Shown in pieces: positions 1 through 6,120 of a DNA stretch of 11,846 nucleotides. Origin of the DNA: Candidatus Hermodarchaeota archaeon. GTDB lineage: Archaea; Asgardarchaeota; Hermodarchaeia; Hermodarchaeales; Hermodarchaeaceae. A model generated the notes under the pieces. The model made no database searches. It had not been told where the DNA came from and worked only from the letters and a program-made list of their open reading frames with translations. Every line of letters begins with the position of its first letter. Within the stretch, counting starts at the first letter, position 1. Made by a program: the position numbers and the translations under genes. The stretch lies in contig JAEOSV010000246.1 of assembly GCA_016840185.1 (NCBI GenBank), positions 1 through 11,846 of the forward strand, in the 5' to 3' direction.

Positions 1-956
1 CTCCACAAATTGAAGTTAGTGAAGTGGAAGTACCCGAACTGAATGGTTCCATTATGGCCTAGCGGTTAGCTCAACGTCTAGAACGGGGTGACCATTTCCG
101 TCGAGCCGCGTACGGCGTCCTTCGCCGAATCATCGGTACGGGTGCCAAGGGTGTGGAAATTTCCATTGCTGGGAAACTCACAAGTCGTCGAGCCCGGTAT
201 CAAAAATTCCGTAGTGGATTCGTAGCAAAAACCGGTGAACCGATTCGCACAGCTGTGAGTCATGGCTGGGCCTTTGCAATCATGAAGCCTGGCATTCTTG
301 GGGTGCAGGTTCGAATTATGCTTCCAGATGCGGTGGCTCCGGATCGACCTGTTATTATTCATCGTGAGGTTGAAGTTCAACCCGTGCCTGCTCCAACTCC
401 TGAAGCCGCCGAAGCACCGGAAGCAGGTGACATTGAGATTACTGAAGAGGAACTCCCCATTGAGGAGGCTCCACCCATCGAAGAATTTGTGGAAAAAGGC
501 ATTGAGCCTGCTCAGGAATCTGTCGAACCGGAAGCTCCGGTGACACCTGAAGAGATTCCTCCCTCTGAAGAGAAACCTGCTCCAGAAAAACCGAAACCTA
601 AGCCAAAGCCTAAGGCGAAACCGAAGAAGAAGCCTGAACCTACTAAGGAAAAGGAACCTGAAAAGCCTAAGGTGAAACCGAAAGCAAAGAAAGAGAAGGC
701 TGAAGAGAAGCCTAAGGCGAAACCCAAGGCGAAAGCTGAACCTAAAGCCAAGAAAAAGGCTGAGCCGAAAGAAAAGGCAAAGACAGAAACCAAGACCAAG
801 GCGAAAACGACCAAGGCTAAGGCAAAACCGAAGACCAAGTCCAAAGCTTCTACGAAGGCAAAGACTGAGAAAGCCACGAAGAAGAAAAAGTCGACCAAGT
901 CCAAAGACTCCAAGGACAAAGCTTCGAAATCCAAGAAGGAGTCTTCTAAGAAGTGA
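1..956 (+). CDS. rpsC: Small ribosomal subunit protein uS3, 5'-partial, with in-frame TAG and long charged C-terminal tail
   Basis: uS3 lies at the mRNA entry side of the small subunit. The N-terminal KH domain is outside the window. Reading from base 3, the frame gives the linker (EVEVPELNGSIMA), then a TAG stop at 60-62, then the conserved RLAQRLERGDHFRRAAYG helix and the C-terminal domain (KGVEISIAGKL, GEPIRTAVSHGWA, GILGVQVRIM) in the same frame. Homologous sequence on both sides of the TAG shows that it interrupts a real uS3 gene and is not a gene boundary. After the domain (about base 380) comes an acidic Pro/Glu block (399-572) and then 127 residues of K/P/A/E/T repeats (573-953) with 56 lysines. 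Archaeal uS3 normally ends near the folded domain, so this tail is exceptional. It ends in TGA at 954-956. The next gene, uL29, follows after 17 bases. Identity is certain; intactness is not. Confidence 0.9.
399..953 (+). repeat. Low-complexity acidic-then-basic coding repeat (uS3 tail)
   Basis: Bases 399-572 encode a Glu/Pro-rich acidic stretch. Bases 573-953 encode irregular KPK, KAKPK and KTK repeats resembling the tails of histone H1. At DNA level the unit AAGGCGAA recurs (near 612, 715, 727 and 798), with synonymous changes between copies. Reading stays open and in frame for the whole length, so this is translated sequence and not a satellite. Confidence 0.85.
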
Positions 957-973
957 GAGGAGGCGGTTAGGTT

Positions 974-1195
974 ATGGCGTTACTTTCAATGGAAGAAATT
1001 AGGAACATGGATCTCGAGGAGCGAAATCGGAAGCTCGAAGAACTACGTGCCGAGTTGGCAAAACAACGCGCTGCGATGATGTCAGGCGCTGGGATGGAGA
1101 ATCCAGGCGTCATCCGAGGGATTCGAAAAAACATCGCTCGTATTCTTACAGTCAATAACGAAGAAGCGAAACTAGCTACGATAGGAGGCGAATAA
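974..1195 (+). CDS. rpmC: Large ribosomal subunit protein uL29
   Basis: A 73-residue helical protein that, in known ribosomes, binds 23S rRNA near the peptide exit tunnel beside uL23. The sequence shows the typical uL29 two-helix pattern: MEEIRNMDLEERNRKLEELRA, then LAKQRA, a short Gly/Met turn, and NPGVIRGIRKNIARILTV, where the N-P-x-x-I-R-x-I-R-K-x-I-A-R signature is diagnostic. A strong GAGGAGG-type ribosome binding site overlaps the end of uS3 and supports the ATG at 974. It ends with TAA two bases before the Rnp1 start, so the two are probably translationally coupled. Its place after uS3 is the standard archaeal position. Some archaea carry an eIF1/SUI1 gene between uL29 and Rnp1; none is present here. 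Confidence 0.95.
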   Translation: MALLSMEEIRNMDLEERNRKLEELRAELAKQRAAMMSGAGMENPGVIRGIRKNIARILTVNNEEAKLATIGGE

Positions 1196-1197
1196 AC

Positions 1198-1479
1198 ATG
1201 CGTCAACTAACTCGTGTTACACTTCGTCCCCTGATCGGGTTGTCCGCAACCGTGAAACACTCCACAAATCCTGCCCTACAACGGATTTCGGGGGTCATTG
1301 TGGATGACACGCATAATATGCTTACACTCTTTGATGGTCTTCGAAACCGACTGGTTCCGAAGGTATCTAGCCGATTTACACTGTCCTTACCTCAAGGTGA
1401 GCCAGTGGAAATTGAAGGGAAGTCTCTACTGGGGCATCCCGCAGAACGCTTAAGGAGGGCGAAAAAACTACGATGGTAG
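1198..1479 (+). CDS. rnp1: Ribonuclease P protein component 1 (Rpp29/Pop4 family)
   Basis: A 93-residue protein of the archaeal RNase P p29 family, which binds the specificity region of RNase P RNA together with Rpp21 and helps in 5' maturation of tRNAs. Visible family features are LIGLSATVKHSTNPALQRISG, then GVIVDDTHNMLTL and the Sm-like strand pattern ending in the basic segment LLGHPAERLRRAKKLRW. Length is normal for archaea. It begins two bases after the uL29 stop, on the weak site AGGAGG at about 1185-1190. Its TAG stop (1477-1479) lies inside the start of uS17 (7-base overlap), which suggests coupled translation. Location between uL29 and uS17 is the conserved archaeal arrangement and supports the call. 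Confidence 0.93.
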   Translation: MRQLTRVTLRPLIGLSATVKHSTNPALQRISGVIVDDTHNMLTLFDGLRNRLVPKVSSRFTLSLPQGEPVEIEGKSLLGHPAERLRRAKKLRW

Positions 1480-1817
1480 CTCGTGATATTGGTCTAAAGG
1501 TTAAACCACCTGAACAGGAATGTGAAGATCGTTATTGTCCTTTCCATGGGACATTACCTGTTCGAGGTCGTGTCATCGAAGGCGTTGTCGCCAGTACTAA
1601 GATGCGAGGTACGGTGACGATTCGTCGTGAATATCTACAGTACATCAAGAAATACAGGCGGTATGCACGAAGCCATTCCATGACCGCTGCACATCATCCC
1701 CCGTGCATCCCACTTGAAGTAGGAGATACAGTTCGGGTGGCGGAATGTCGCCCCCTCAGCAAAACTGTGTCCTACGTTGTTGTAGAACGAGTCCAAGCCA
1801 AGGAGGCGACTAAATAA
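1473..1817 (+). CDS. rpsQ: Small ribosomal subunit protein uS17
   Basis: A 114-residue OB-fold protein that binds 16S rRNA early in small-subunit assembly. The archaeal form is recognised by the N-terminal ARDIGLKVKPPEQECEDRYC segment followed by PFHGTLPVRGRVIEGVV, then the RNA-binding strand KMRGTVTIRREYLQYIKKYRRYARS and the C-terminal LEVGDTVRVAECRPLSKT signature. Cys17 and Cys22 match the cysteine pair seen in many archaeal uS17 proteins. A good AAGGAGGG site at 1451-1458 lies inside rnp1 and fixes the ATG at 1473. The TAA stop shares one base with the uL14 ATG (TAATG). Confidence 0.96.
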   Translation: MVARDIGLKVKPPEQECEDRYCPFHGTLPVRGRVIEGVVASTKMRGTVTIRREYLQYIKKYRRYARSHSMTAAHHPPCIPLEVGDTVRVAECRPLSKTVSYVVVERVQAKEATK

Positions 1818-2239
1818 TGGTGAAACGAGGTCGCAAGACCGCTGGTGTCGCTCGAACACGGATTAGTCGCGGGTTACCCACCAGCGCTCGGCTGACAGTA
1901 GCTGATAACAGTGGTGCCCGGATAGTCGAAGTCATTTCGGTCATCGGATGGCATGGACGACTCCGTCGACAACCTGCTGCTAGTGTGGCAGATATGGTGG
2001 TTGTCTCCTGTAAAGCTGGAACTCCCAAAATGCGCCGCCAAGTCCTTCGTGGTATCATTGTTCGACAACGCAAACCCTACCGACGAAAGGGTGGTCAATG
2101 GATTCGCTTCGAAGATAATGCCATCGTGATTACTGGTGAAACCGGAGATCCACTGGGATCTGAAATCCGTGGTCCTATTGCCCGAGAAGCTGCTGAACGT
2201 TGGCCTCGTATTGCCAGCGTCGCAAGCATCATCGTTTAG
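1817..2239 (+). CDS. rplN: Large ribosomal subunit protein uL14
   Basis: A 140-residue protein at the subunit interface that contacts h14 of 16S rRNA through bridge B8. Core signatures are all present: RLTVADNSGARIVEVISV, DMVVVSCKAGTPKMRRQVLR, GIIVRQRKPYRR, RFEDNAIVI, GSEIRGPIAREAAERWPRIA and the terminal SVASIIV. About 20 basic residues precede the core (VKRGRKTAGVARTRISRG), a short extension of the kind seen in many archaea. A GGAGG-like site at about 1801-1806 precedes the ATG, which overlaps the uS17 stop. The stop is TAG, followed after four sense codons by an in-frame TGA. Confidence 0.97.
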   Translation: MVKRGRKTAGVARTRISRGLPTSARLTVADNSGARIVEVISVIGWHGRLRRQPAASVADMVVVSCKAGTPKMRRQVLRGIIVRQRKPYRRKGGQWIRFEDNAIVITGETGDPLGSEIRGPIAREAAERWPRIASVASIIV

Positions 2240-2250
2240 GAGCTAAAAAA

Positions 2251-2634
2251 ATGACTTCACGAAAACCCAAGAAACAGCGTAAAGCGCGATATACTGCACC
2301 TTGGCACCGTCGCCACAAGTACCTCACAGCGAAGCTTGCTCCTGAATTGGTTGACAAACACGGTATCAAGCGGATTCCTGTCCGGAAAGGTGACACTGTA
2401 TACATTACCCGAGGTGCTTTCCGTGACTCCGAAGGCGACGTGATTGAAATTGACATGAAGAACCTGAAACTGAGCGTGGAAAACATCACGATTGAAAAAG
2501 TGGATGGCTCAGCGGTTCCCTTCCCCGTTCGCCCCGAAAACGTCATGATCACCAAACTGGAAATTGATAAAACACGTCAAGCCGTCATCGACCGCAAAGC
2601 TGCGGCACGAGCCGGGCTTGAAAAGGAGGATTAG
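2251..2634 (+). CDS. rplX: Large ribosomal subunit protein uL24
   Basis: A 127-residue KOW-domain protein that initiates 50S assembly and lies near the exit tunnel. The archaeal N-terminus SRKPKKQRKARYTAPWHRRH is followed by the KOW segment VRKGDTVYITRGAFRDSEGD (from about residue 43) and the archaeal/eukaryotic C-terminal helix with DRKAAARAG. An in-frame upstream ATG at 2200 would lengthen the protein, but it lies deep in uL14. The ATG at 2251 has AGGAG at 2238-2242, eight bases upstream and overlapping the uL14 stop, and gives the usual start MTSRKPKK. The gene ends in TAG four bases before the eS4 start. Confidence 0.95.
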   Translation: MTSRKPKKQRKARYTAPWHRRHKYLTAKLAPELVDKHGIKRIPVRKGDTVYITRGAFRDSEGDVIEIDMKNLKLSVENITIEKVDGSAVPFPVRPENVMITKLEIDKTRQAVIDRKAAARAGLEKED

Positions 2635-2638
2635 AAAC

Positions 2639-3379
2639 ATGGTAAAAGGTCCTAGAAAACACATGAAGCGATTGGCTGCTCCTGGTCATTGGCAGATTAA
2701 ACGGAAGGTTCGTCCCTTTACGATTCGTGCCAATCCAGGTCCTCATGCCCTGCATGAAGGTATACCGCTGGGTGTAGTCATTCGAGATATGCTCCAATTG
2801 ACCAACACACTCAACGAAACACGTCGCGCTATCTCACAAGGTCACGTGAAAGTCGACGGGCGCGTTCGAAAAGACTACAAATATCAAGTTGGTCTAATGG
2901 ATGTCATCGAAGTTGAAGCAACCAAAACACGTGTTCGCGTGGTCCCTGATTCCCGACACCTCCTCCAACTATTCAATATTCCCAAGAAAGAACAAAACCT
3001 CAAACCCTGCAAAATCACAGGCAAGAACACCGTTGCCAAGGGTAACATCCAACTCCATCTCCACGATGGACGCACCATCCTACTTCCAGTCAAAGACCCC
3101 AAAGCAAAGCCCAAGGAAAAATACAGTCCTGGTGATACACTCCTGATCAAGTTGCCAGATCAGACCATTCAGGACCATATCCCTCTCAAAGAGGGTATCA
3201 CTGCTGTAATCACCGGTGGCGACCATAAGGGCAATGTAGGGAAACTCGTCAAAATTGATACCGAGAATCGACTGGGAACCATCCAAACCTCCAAGGACCA
3301 GACCATTCTGACAGCAATTCGCTATGTCTTTCCCCTTGGACAAGACAAATCATTGGTTTCCATTCCGGAGGTTGGCTAA
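2639..3379 (+). CDS. rps4e: Small ribosomal subunit protein eS4
   Basis: A 246-residue protein found only in archaea and eukaryotes. The order is: N-terminal archaeal/eukaryotic segment GPRKHMKRLAAPGHW; S4-type RNA-binding region about residues 42-105 (IPLGVVIRDML, ISQGHVKVDGRVRKDYKYQVG, MDVIEV); central eS4 domain; C-terminal KOW segment ITAVITGGDHKGNVGKLVKI at about 187-206. The open frame extends 25 codons upstream into uL24, but the ATG at 2639 follows the near-perfect AAGGAGGA at 2623-2630 and matches the usual eS4 start. Length is normal. It ends in TAA two bases before the TTG start of uL5. Its place between uL24 and uL5 is the standard archaeal order. Confidence 0.97.
   Translation: MVKGPRKHMKRLAAPGHWQIKRKVRPFTIRANPGPHALHEGIPLGVVIRDMLQLTNTLNETRRAISQGHVKVDGRVRKDYKYQVGLMDVIEVEATKTRVRVVPDSRHLLQLFNIPKKEQNLKPCKITGKNTVAKGNIQLHLHDGRTILLPVKDPKAKPKEKYSPGDTLLIKLPDQTIQDHIPLKEGITAVITGGDHKGNVGKLVKIDTENRLGTIQTSKDQTILTAIRYVFPLGQDKSLVSIPEVG
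3367..3371 (+). promoter_or_regulatory. Ribosome binding site that decides the TTG start of uL5
   Basis: GGAGG inside the last codons of eS4 stands ten bases before TTG at 3382. It supports the TTG over the internal ATG at 3523 and so implies that the K/T/A-rich N-terminal extension of uL5 is translated. A weaker AAGGA at 3511-3515 precedes the internal ATG and could allow a second, short product. Confidence 0.65.
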
Positions 3380-3381
3380 TC

Positions 3382-3522
3382 TTGTCATCAACAACGAAAT
3401 CATCTAAACCCAAAACCACAACGAAGCGTACGACCTCAGCGAAAGCTAAATCCAGCTCAGCAAAAGCCAAGCCAGCAAAACCCCAACCCACTCCTAAGCC
3501 AAAGGCGAAAAAGGACAATGTC
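3382..3522 (+). repeat. Low-complexity K/T/A/P-rich coding segment (uL5 N-terminal tail)
   Basis: This stretch encodes the irregular KPK, AKAK and TTK repeats in front of the conserved uL5 domain. It resembles the uS3 and uL15 tails in composition and shares the AAGGCGAAA unit (3502-3510) with them. Confidence 0.75.
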
Positions 3523-4044
3523 ATGCGACAAATCTTCATCTCAAAGGTGGTCGTCAACATGTCGTTGGGGACTGCTGGTGAACCACTAGCCAAGGCGAAA
3601 ACGATTCTCGAAGATTTAACGGGACAAAAACCCGTCGATATCTTAGCAAGACGCACCAACCGCGACTTTGGTCTTCGCCAAGGTGAACCCATGGGCTGCA
3701 AAGTCACACTTCGTGGTGAAAAAGCCAAAGATTTCGCGAAGCGCGCCTTAGATGTCAATGATTTCCAGATTCCGGAAAGCGCCGTCGATCATGCTGGTAA
3801 CATGTGTTTTGGTATTTCCGAACACATTCAGATCCCCGGCGTCAAGTACGACCCGAACCTTGGAATCTTTGGAATGGACGTCTGTATCTGCACCGAACGT
3901 CCAGGATTTCGTATTAATCGCCGACGCCGCGGACGCCACAAGGTGCCCCGCCGTCACCGAATTACACCCAATGAAGCAATGTCAGTGCTTACAGCAGAAC
4001 TGGGTGTACAATTTACCCGACCTGACATGGAGGATGAGTACTGA
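3382..4044 (+). CDS. rplE: Large ribosomal subunit protein uL5 with lysine-rich N-terminal extension
   Basis: uL5 binds 5S rRNA in the central protuberance and contacts P-site tRNA. The conserved protein begins near residue 48 (VMRQIFISKVVVNMSLGTAG) and shows QKPVDILARRTNRDFGLRQGEP, GCKVTLRG, GISEHIQIPGVKYDPNLGIFG and the archaeal FRINRRRRGRHKVPRRHRIT. In front lie 47 residues rich in K, T, S, A and P (13 lysines), absent from ordinary archaeal uL5, which is about 170-190 residues long. The TTG start is supported by GGAGG at 3367-3371. The ATG at 3523 would give a normal 173-residue protein, so the true start should be regarded as likely but unproven. The TGA stop overlaps the uS14 start (TGATG). 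Confidence 0.94.
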   Translation: MSSTTKSSKPKTTTKRTTSAKAKSSSAKAKPAKPQPTPKPKAKKDNVMRQIFISKVVVNMSLGTAGEPLAKAKTILEDLTGQKPVDILARRTNRDFGLRQGEPMGCKVTLRGEKAKDFAKRALDVNDFQIPESAVDHAGNMCFGISEHIQIPGVKYDPNLGIFGMDVCICTERPGFRINRRRRGRHKVPRRHRITPNEAMSVLTAELGVQFTRPDMEDEY

Positions 4045-4193
4045 TGTCAAAGGAGAAAAAACAGGGTAAGGGACATCGAACCTGCAAACGCTGCGGTACC
4101 CACCGCGCAATCATTCGCAGTTTCAACATTGGACTATGCCGACGATGCTTCCGAGAAGTCGCCGAGGAGCTCGGGTTCCGGAAATTTAGTTAG
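4044..4193 (+). CDS. rpsN: Small ribosomal subunit protein uS14, zinc-binding short form
   Basis: A 49-residue gene, easily missed because of its size. Translation from ATG 4044 gives MSKEKKQGKGHRTCKRCGTH, followed by RAIIRSFNIGLCRRCFREVA and a short end FRKFS before TAG at 4191-4193. Four cysteines in two CxxC pairs (residues 14/17 and 32/35) form the zinc site of the C+ type of uS14, which binds 16S rRNA in the head near uS3 and uS10. GGAGG at 4029-4033 precedes the ATG by ten bases, and the start overlaps the uL5 stop. Position between uL5 and uS8 is universal. Confidence 0.96.
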   Translation: MSKEKKQGKGHRTCKRCGTHRAIIRSFNIGLCRRCFREVAEELGFRKFS

Positions 4194-4207
4194 AGGTGGA
4201 AAAGACA

Positions 4208-4600
4208 ATGACCGTGAAGAATCCATTAGCAGATGCGTTCTCAACCATCATGAATCATGAGTTGCTTCGAAAATCCCAAGTCATCATCGCCCCTGCCTCG
4301 AAGAAAATCGGTGCTGCCCTCCGGATTATGCAACGCATGGGTTATGTCGGCGAATTCGAATTTATTGACGATGGAAAAGCTGGAATGCTCCGTGTGGAAT
4401 TATTGGGTCGAATTAACCAATGCGGCATCATTAGCCCACACTATCCCGTGAAACGCCACGACTTCGAGGAATGGGAGAAACGGTTTCTTCCCTCCCGTGC
4501 ATTCGGTTTTCTCATCGTTTCAACCCCCAAAGGCTTCATGACCCACAAAGAAGCCGCTGATCAAGGTCACGGAGGACGACTCATCGCTTTCATCTACTAA
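4208..4600 (+). CDS. rpsH: Small ribosomal subunit protein uS8
   Basis: A 130-residue protein, exactly the usual archaeal length, that binds the central domain of 16S rRNA (h21). Archaeal uS8 features are PLADAFSTIMNHELLRK, IAPASKKIGAALRIMQRMGY, VGEFEFIDDGKAGMLRVELL, GRINQCGIISPHYPV, EWEKRFLPSRAFGFLIVSTP and the end GGRLIAFIY. An in-frame GTG at 4196 exists, but the ATG at 4208 has AGAGGTGG at 4192-4199 at good spacing and gives the family's normal start. In bacteria uS8 represses its own operon by binding mRNA; no matching structure was identified here. Confidence 0.96.
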   Translation: MTVKNPLADAFSTIMNHELLRKSQVIIAPASKKIGAALRIMQRMGYVGEFEFIDDGKAGMLRVELLGRINQCGIISPHYPVKRHDFEEWEKRFLPSRAFGFLIVSTPKGFMTHKEAADQGHGGRLIAFIY

Positions 4601-4621
4601 ATCATGGAGCGGATAGAGAAA

Positions 4622-5185
4622 ATGCCACCAAAAACGACTCACTTTGAAAAATCGACTCCAATTCTGGAAGGCACCACAGTCACTGTTGAAGGTATGAAAG
4701 TGACCGTGCAAGGTCCGAAGGGAGAAATCGTCCGTGACTTTAGCCATATTGATGTTGATCTCAAAAAGACGCGCAACGAAATTACCGTCTCTGTTGAGTA
4801 TCCTAGGAGCCGTCAAATAGCATTAGTCGGCACCATTGTTTCCCACATCAAGAACATGATGCTCGGTGTCACCCATGGGGTCATCTACAAAATGAAAGTT
4901 GTGTTTGCCCACTTTCCGCCCACCGTTAAAGTCGAAGGTGATCGACTCCTCGTCGAAAACTTCTACGGCGAGAAAGCACCACGCCGCGCAAAAATTCTCC
5001 CCGGTGTAACTGTTACGGTGCAAGGTGATGACGTCATTCTTGAAGGAATCGATATCGAATTAGTCGGACAAACTGCTGCTAACATTCAACATTCGACGAA
5101 GCTCCGTCGAAAAGACCCACGAAAGTTCCATGACGGAATTTACGTGTTTGAAAAACAATTAGGTGAGCGTCACTGGACGATTTAG
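4622..5185 (+). CDS. rplF: Large ribosomal subunit protein uL6
   Basis: A 187-residue protein with two related alpha/beta domains, lying near the factor-binding site and the sarcin-ricin loop. Visible signatures are ILEGTTVTVEGMKVTVQGPK, the second-half VKVEGDRLLVENFYGEKAPR, ILPGVTVTVQGDDVILEGID and GQTAANIQHSTKLRRKDPRK with FHDGIYVFEK, all typical of archaeal/eukaryotic uL6 (eukaryotic L9). Two ATG codons compete. The one at 4604 (193 residues) has no nearby binding site. The one at 4622 follows GGAG at 4606-4609 and starts close to the normal N-terminus, so it is preferred, with moderate certainty. The stop is TAG. Confidence 0.95.
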   Translation: MPPKTTHFEKSTPILEGTTVTVEGMKVTVQGPKGEIVRDFSHIDVDLKKTRNEITVSVEYPRSRQIALVGTIVSHIKNMMLGVTHGVIYKMKVVFAHFPPTVKVEGDRLLVENFYGEKAPRRAKILPGVTVTVQGDDVILEGIDIELVGQTAANIQHSTKLRRKDPRKFHDGIYVFEKQLGERHWTI

Positions 5186-5205
5186 CCAACACGGATGGAC
5201 AGACA

Positions 5206-5652
5206 ATGAAAAAAACAAGACGCATTAAAAAGCTTCAACGTGAATTGAACAAGAAGCGGTTACTGAACCAACGTAAACCAAAGTTTCGACGTCCGGAGAG
5301 TTGGCGGTATAAACGGTTAGATACTGGTTGGCGTCGTCCAAAAGGTATTGACTCCATGATTCGCAAACGCGAAAAAAGTCAGCCCAAAATGCCGCGTATT
5401 GGTTATCGAACACCGGTGAAGCTCCGAGACTATCATCCGTCTGGTATGAGGGAAGTGCTCGTACACAATCTCCAAGAATTAGAAGGACTCCATCCGAAAA
5501 TCCACGCCGTCCGAATTGCCCATCAGGTGGGTGACCGGAAGAGGATGACTATTCTTGATCGGGCTGATGACCTCGGTCTTCGTGTACTTAACCCACAATT
5601 GAAATCAGAGGTTCGAGAACTTCTCGATCTTGATACTGAGGAAATCCTCTAG
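5206..5652 (+). CDS. rpl32e: Large ribosomal subunit protein eL32
   Basis: A 148-residue protein specific to archaea and eukaryotes. The core reads KKPKFRRPESWRYKRL-like (here QRKPKFRRPESWRYKRLDTG), then WRRPKGIDSMIRKREKSQPK, MPRIGYRTPVKLRDYHPSGM and REVLVHNLQELEGLHPKIHA, all hallmark eL32 segments. The ribosome binding site is weak (GGATGG at 5192-5197). The stop is TAG at 5650-5652. The next five codons and the eL19 gene are in the same frame, so any read-through of this TAG would fuse eL32 to eL19. Confidence 0.96.
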   Translation: MKKTRRIKKLQRELNKKRLLNQRKPKFRRPESWRYKRLDTGWRRPKGIDSMIRKREKSQPKMPRIGYRTPVKLRDYHPSGMREVLVHNLQELEGLHPKIHAVRIAHQVGDRKRMTILDRADDLGLRVLNPQLKSEVRELLDLDTEEIL

Positions 5653-5667
5653 CAGGTGAACAAAACA

Positions 5668-6117
5668 ATGAATGTGAGTTCCCAACGCAAACTGGCTGCC
5701 CGGATTCTCAAAGTCGGTGTAAACCGCGTGTGGATTGATCCCGACCGGATCGATGATGTAGCGCTAGCTATTCGTCGGGATGATGTCCGCCGTTTAATCC
5801 ATGAAGGTGTAATCCAAAAAGTTCCGATTCAAGGGATTAGCCGGGGTCGAGCCAAGAAAGTGCATGACAAACAGAAACGAGGTCTTCGCTCAGGACCTGG
5901 CAGTCGAAAAGGAAAGCGTACCTCACGGCTCTCAGGTAAACAGCGATGGATGATTAAAATTCGTGCAATCCGCCGACACCTCAAAAAATTACGTGCTCGG
6001 AAAATCATCAAACCACGTGATTATCGAAGATTATACCGACTCTCGAAGGGGGGCATATTTCCCTCAATCAGACGAGTCGACATGTACATACAAGAACACA
6101 AAATGAAGAGGCGATAA
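5668..6117 (+). CDS. rpl19e: Large ribosomal subunit protein eL19
   Basis: A 149-residue, almost entirely helical and strongly basic protein, specific to archaea and eukaryotes, that forms an intersubunit contact. Recognised by SSQRKLAARILKVGVNRVWI, DPDRIDDVALAIRRDDVRRL, IQGISRGRAKKVHDKQKRG, the GPGSRKGKRTSRLSGKQRWM segment and the arginine-rich helix IRAIRRHLKKLRARK. An in-frame GTG at 5656 precedes, but AGGTGA at 5654-5659 lies eight bases before the ATG at 5668, which gives the normal start and length. The next gene starts three bases after the TAA. Confidence 0.96.
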   Translation: MNVSSQRKLAARILKVGVNRVWIDPDRIDDVALAIRRDDVRRLIHEGVIQKVPIQGISRGRAKKVHDKQKRGLRSGPGSRKGKRTSRLSGKQRWMIKIRAIRRHLKKLRARKIIKPRDYRRLYRLSKGGIFPSIRRVDMYIQEHKMKRR

Positions 6118-6120
6118 AAA

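Noticed and set aside
60..62. Genome-wide reassignment of TAG to an amino acid
   Set aside because: Seven genes in the window end in TAG at the expected end of their families, and the eL32 case would create a fusion.
40..115. tRNA-like stretch around the TAG (CTAGCGGTTAGCTCA resembles a D-arm)
   Set aside because: No acceptor stem, no T-arm with GTTCGA, and the bases are explained by conserved uS3 coding sequence in one frame.
512..934. Long open frame on the minus strand opposite the uS3 tail, giving a Phe/Gly/Ala-rich product
   Set aside because: It is the mirror of the lysine-rich repeat (AAG/AAA codons read as Phe/Leu in reverse). No family features; the same artefact occurs opposite the uL15 tail (8917-9183).
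153..956. Reading 153-956 as a complete gene starting at GTG
   Set aside because: The GTG codes for the Val of KGVEISIAGKL inside uS3. Homology continues upstream without a break except for the TAG, and no binding site lies before 153.
2200..2250. Upstream extension of uL24 from ATG 2200
   Set aside because: Overlaps uL14 coding sequence by 40 bases; the ATG at 2251 has the ribosome binding site and gives the family's normal N-terminus.
2564..2638. Upstream extension of eS4 into uL24
   Set aside because: The ATG at 2639 is preceded by AAGGAGGA and matches the conserved eS4 start; the extra 25 residues are an out-of-frame reading of uL24.
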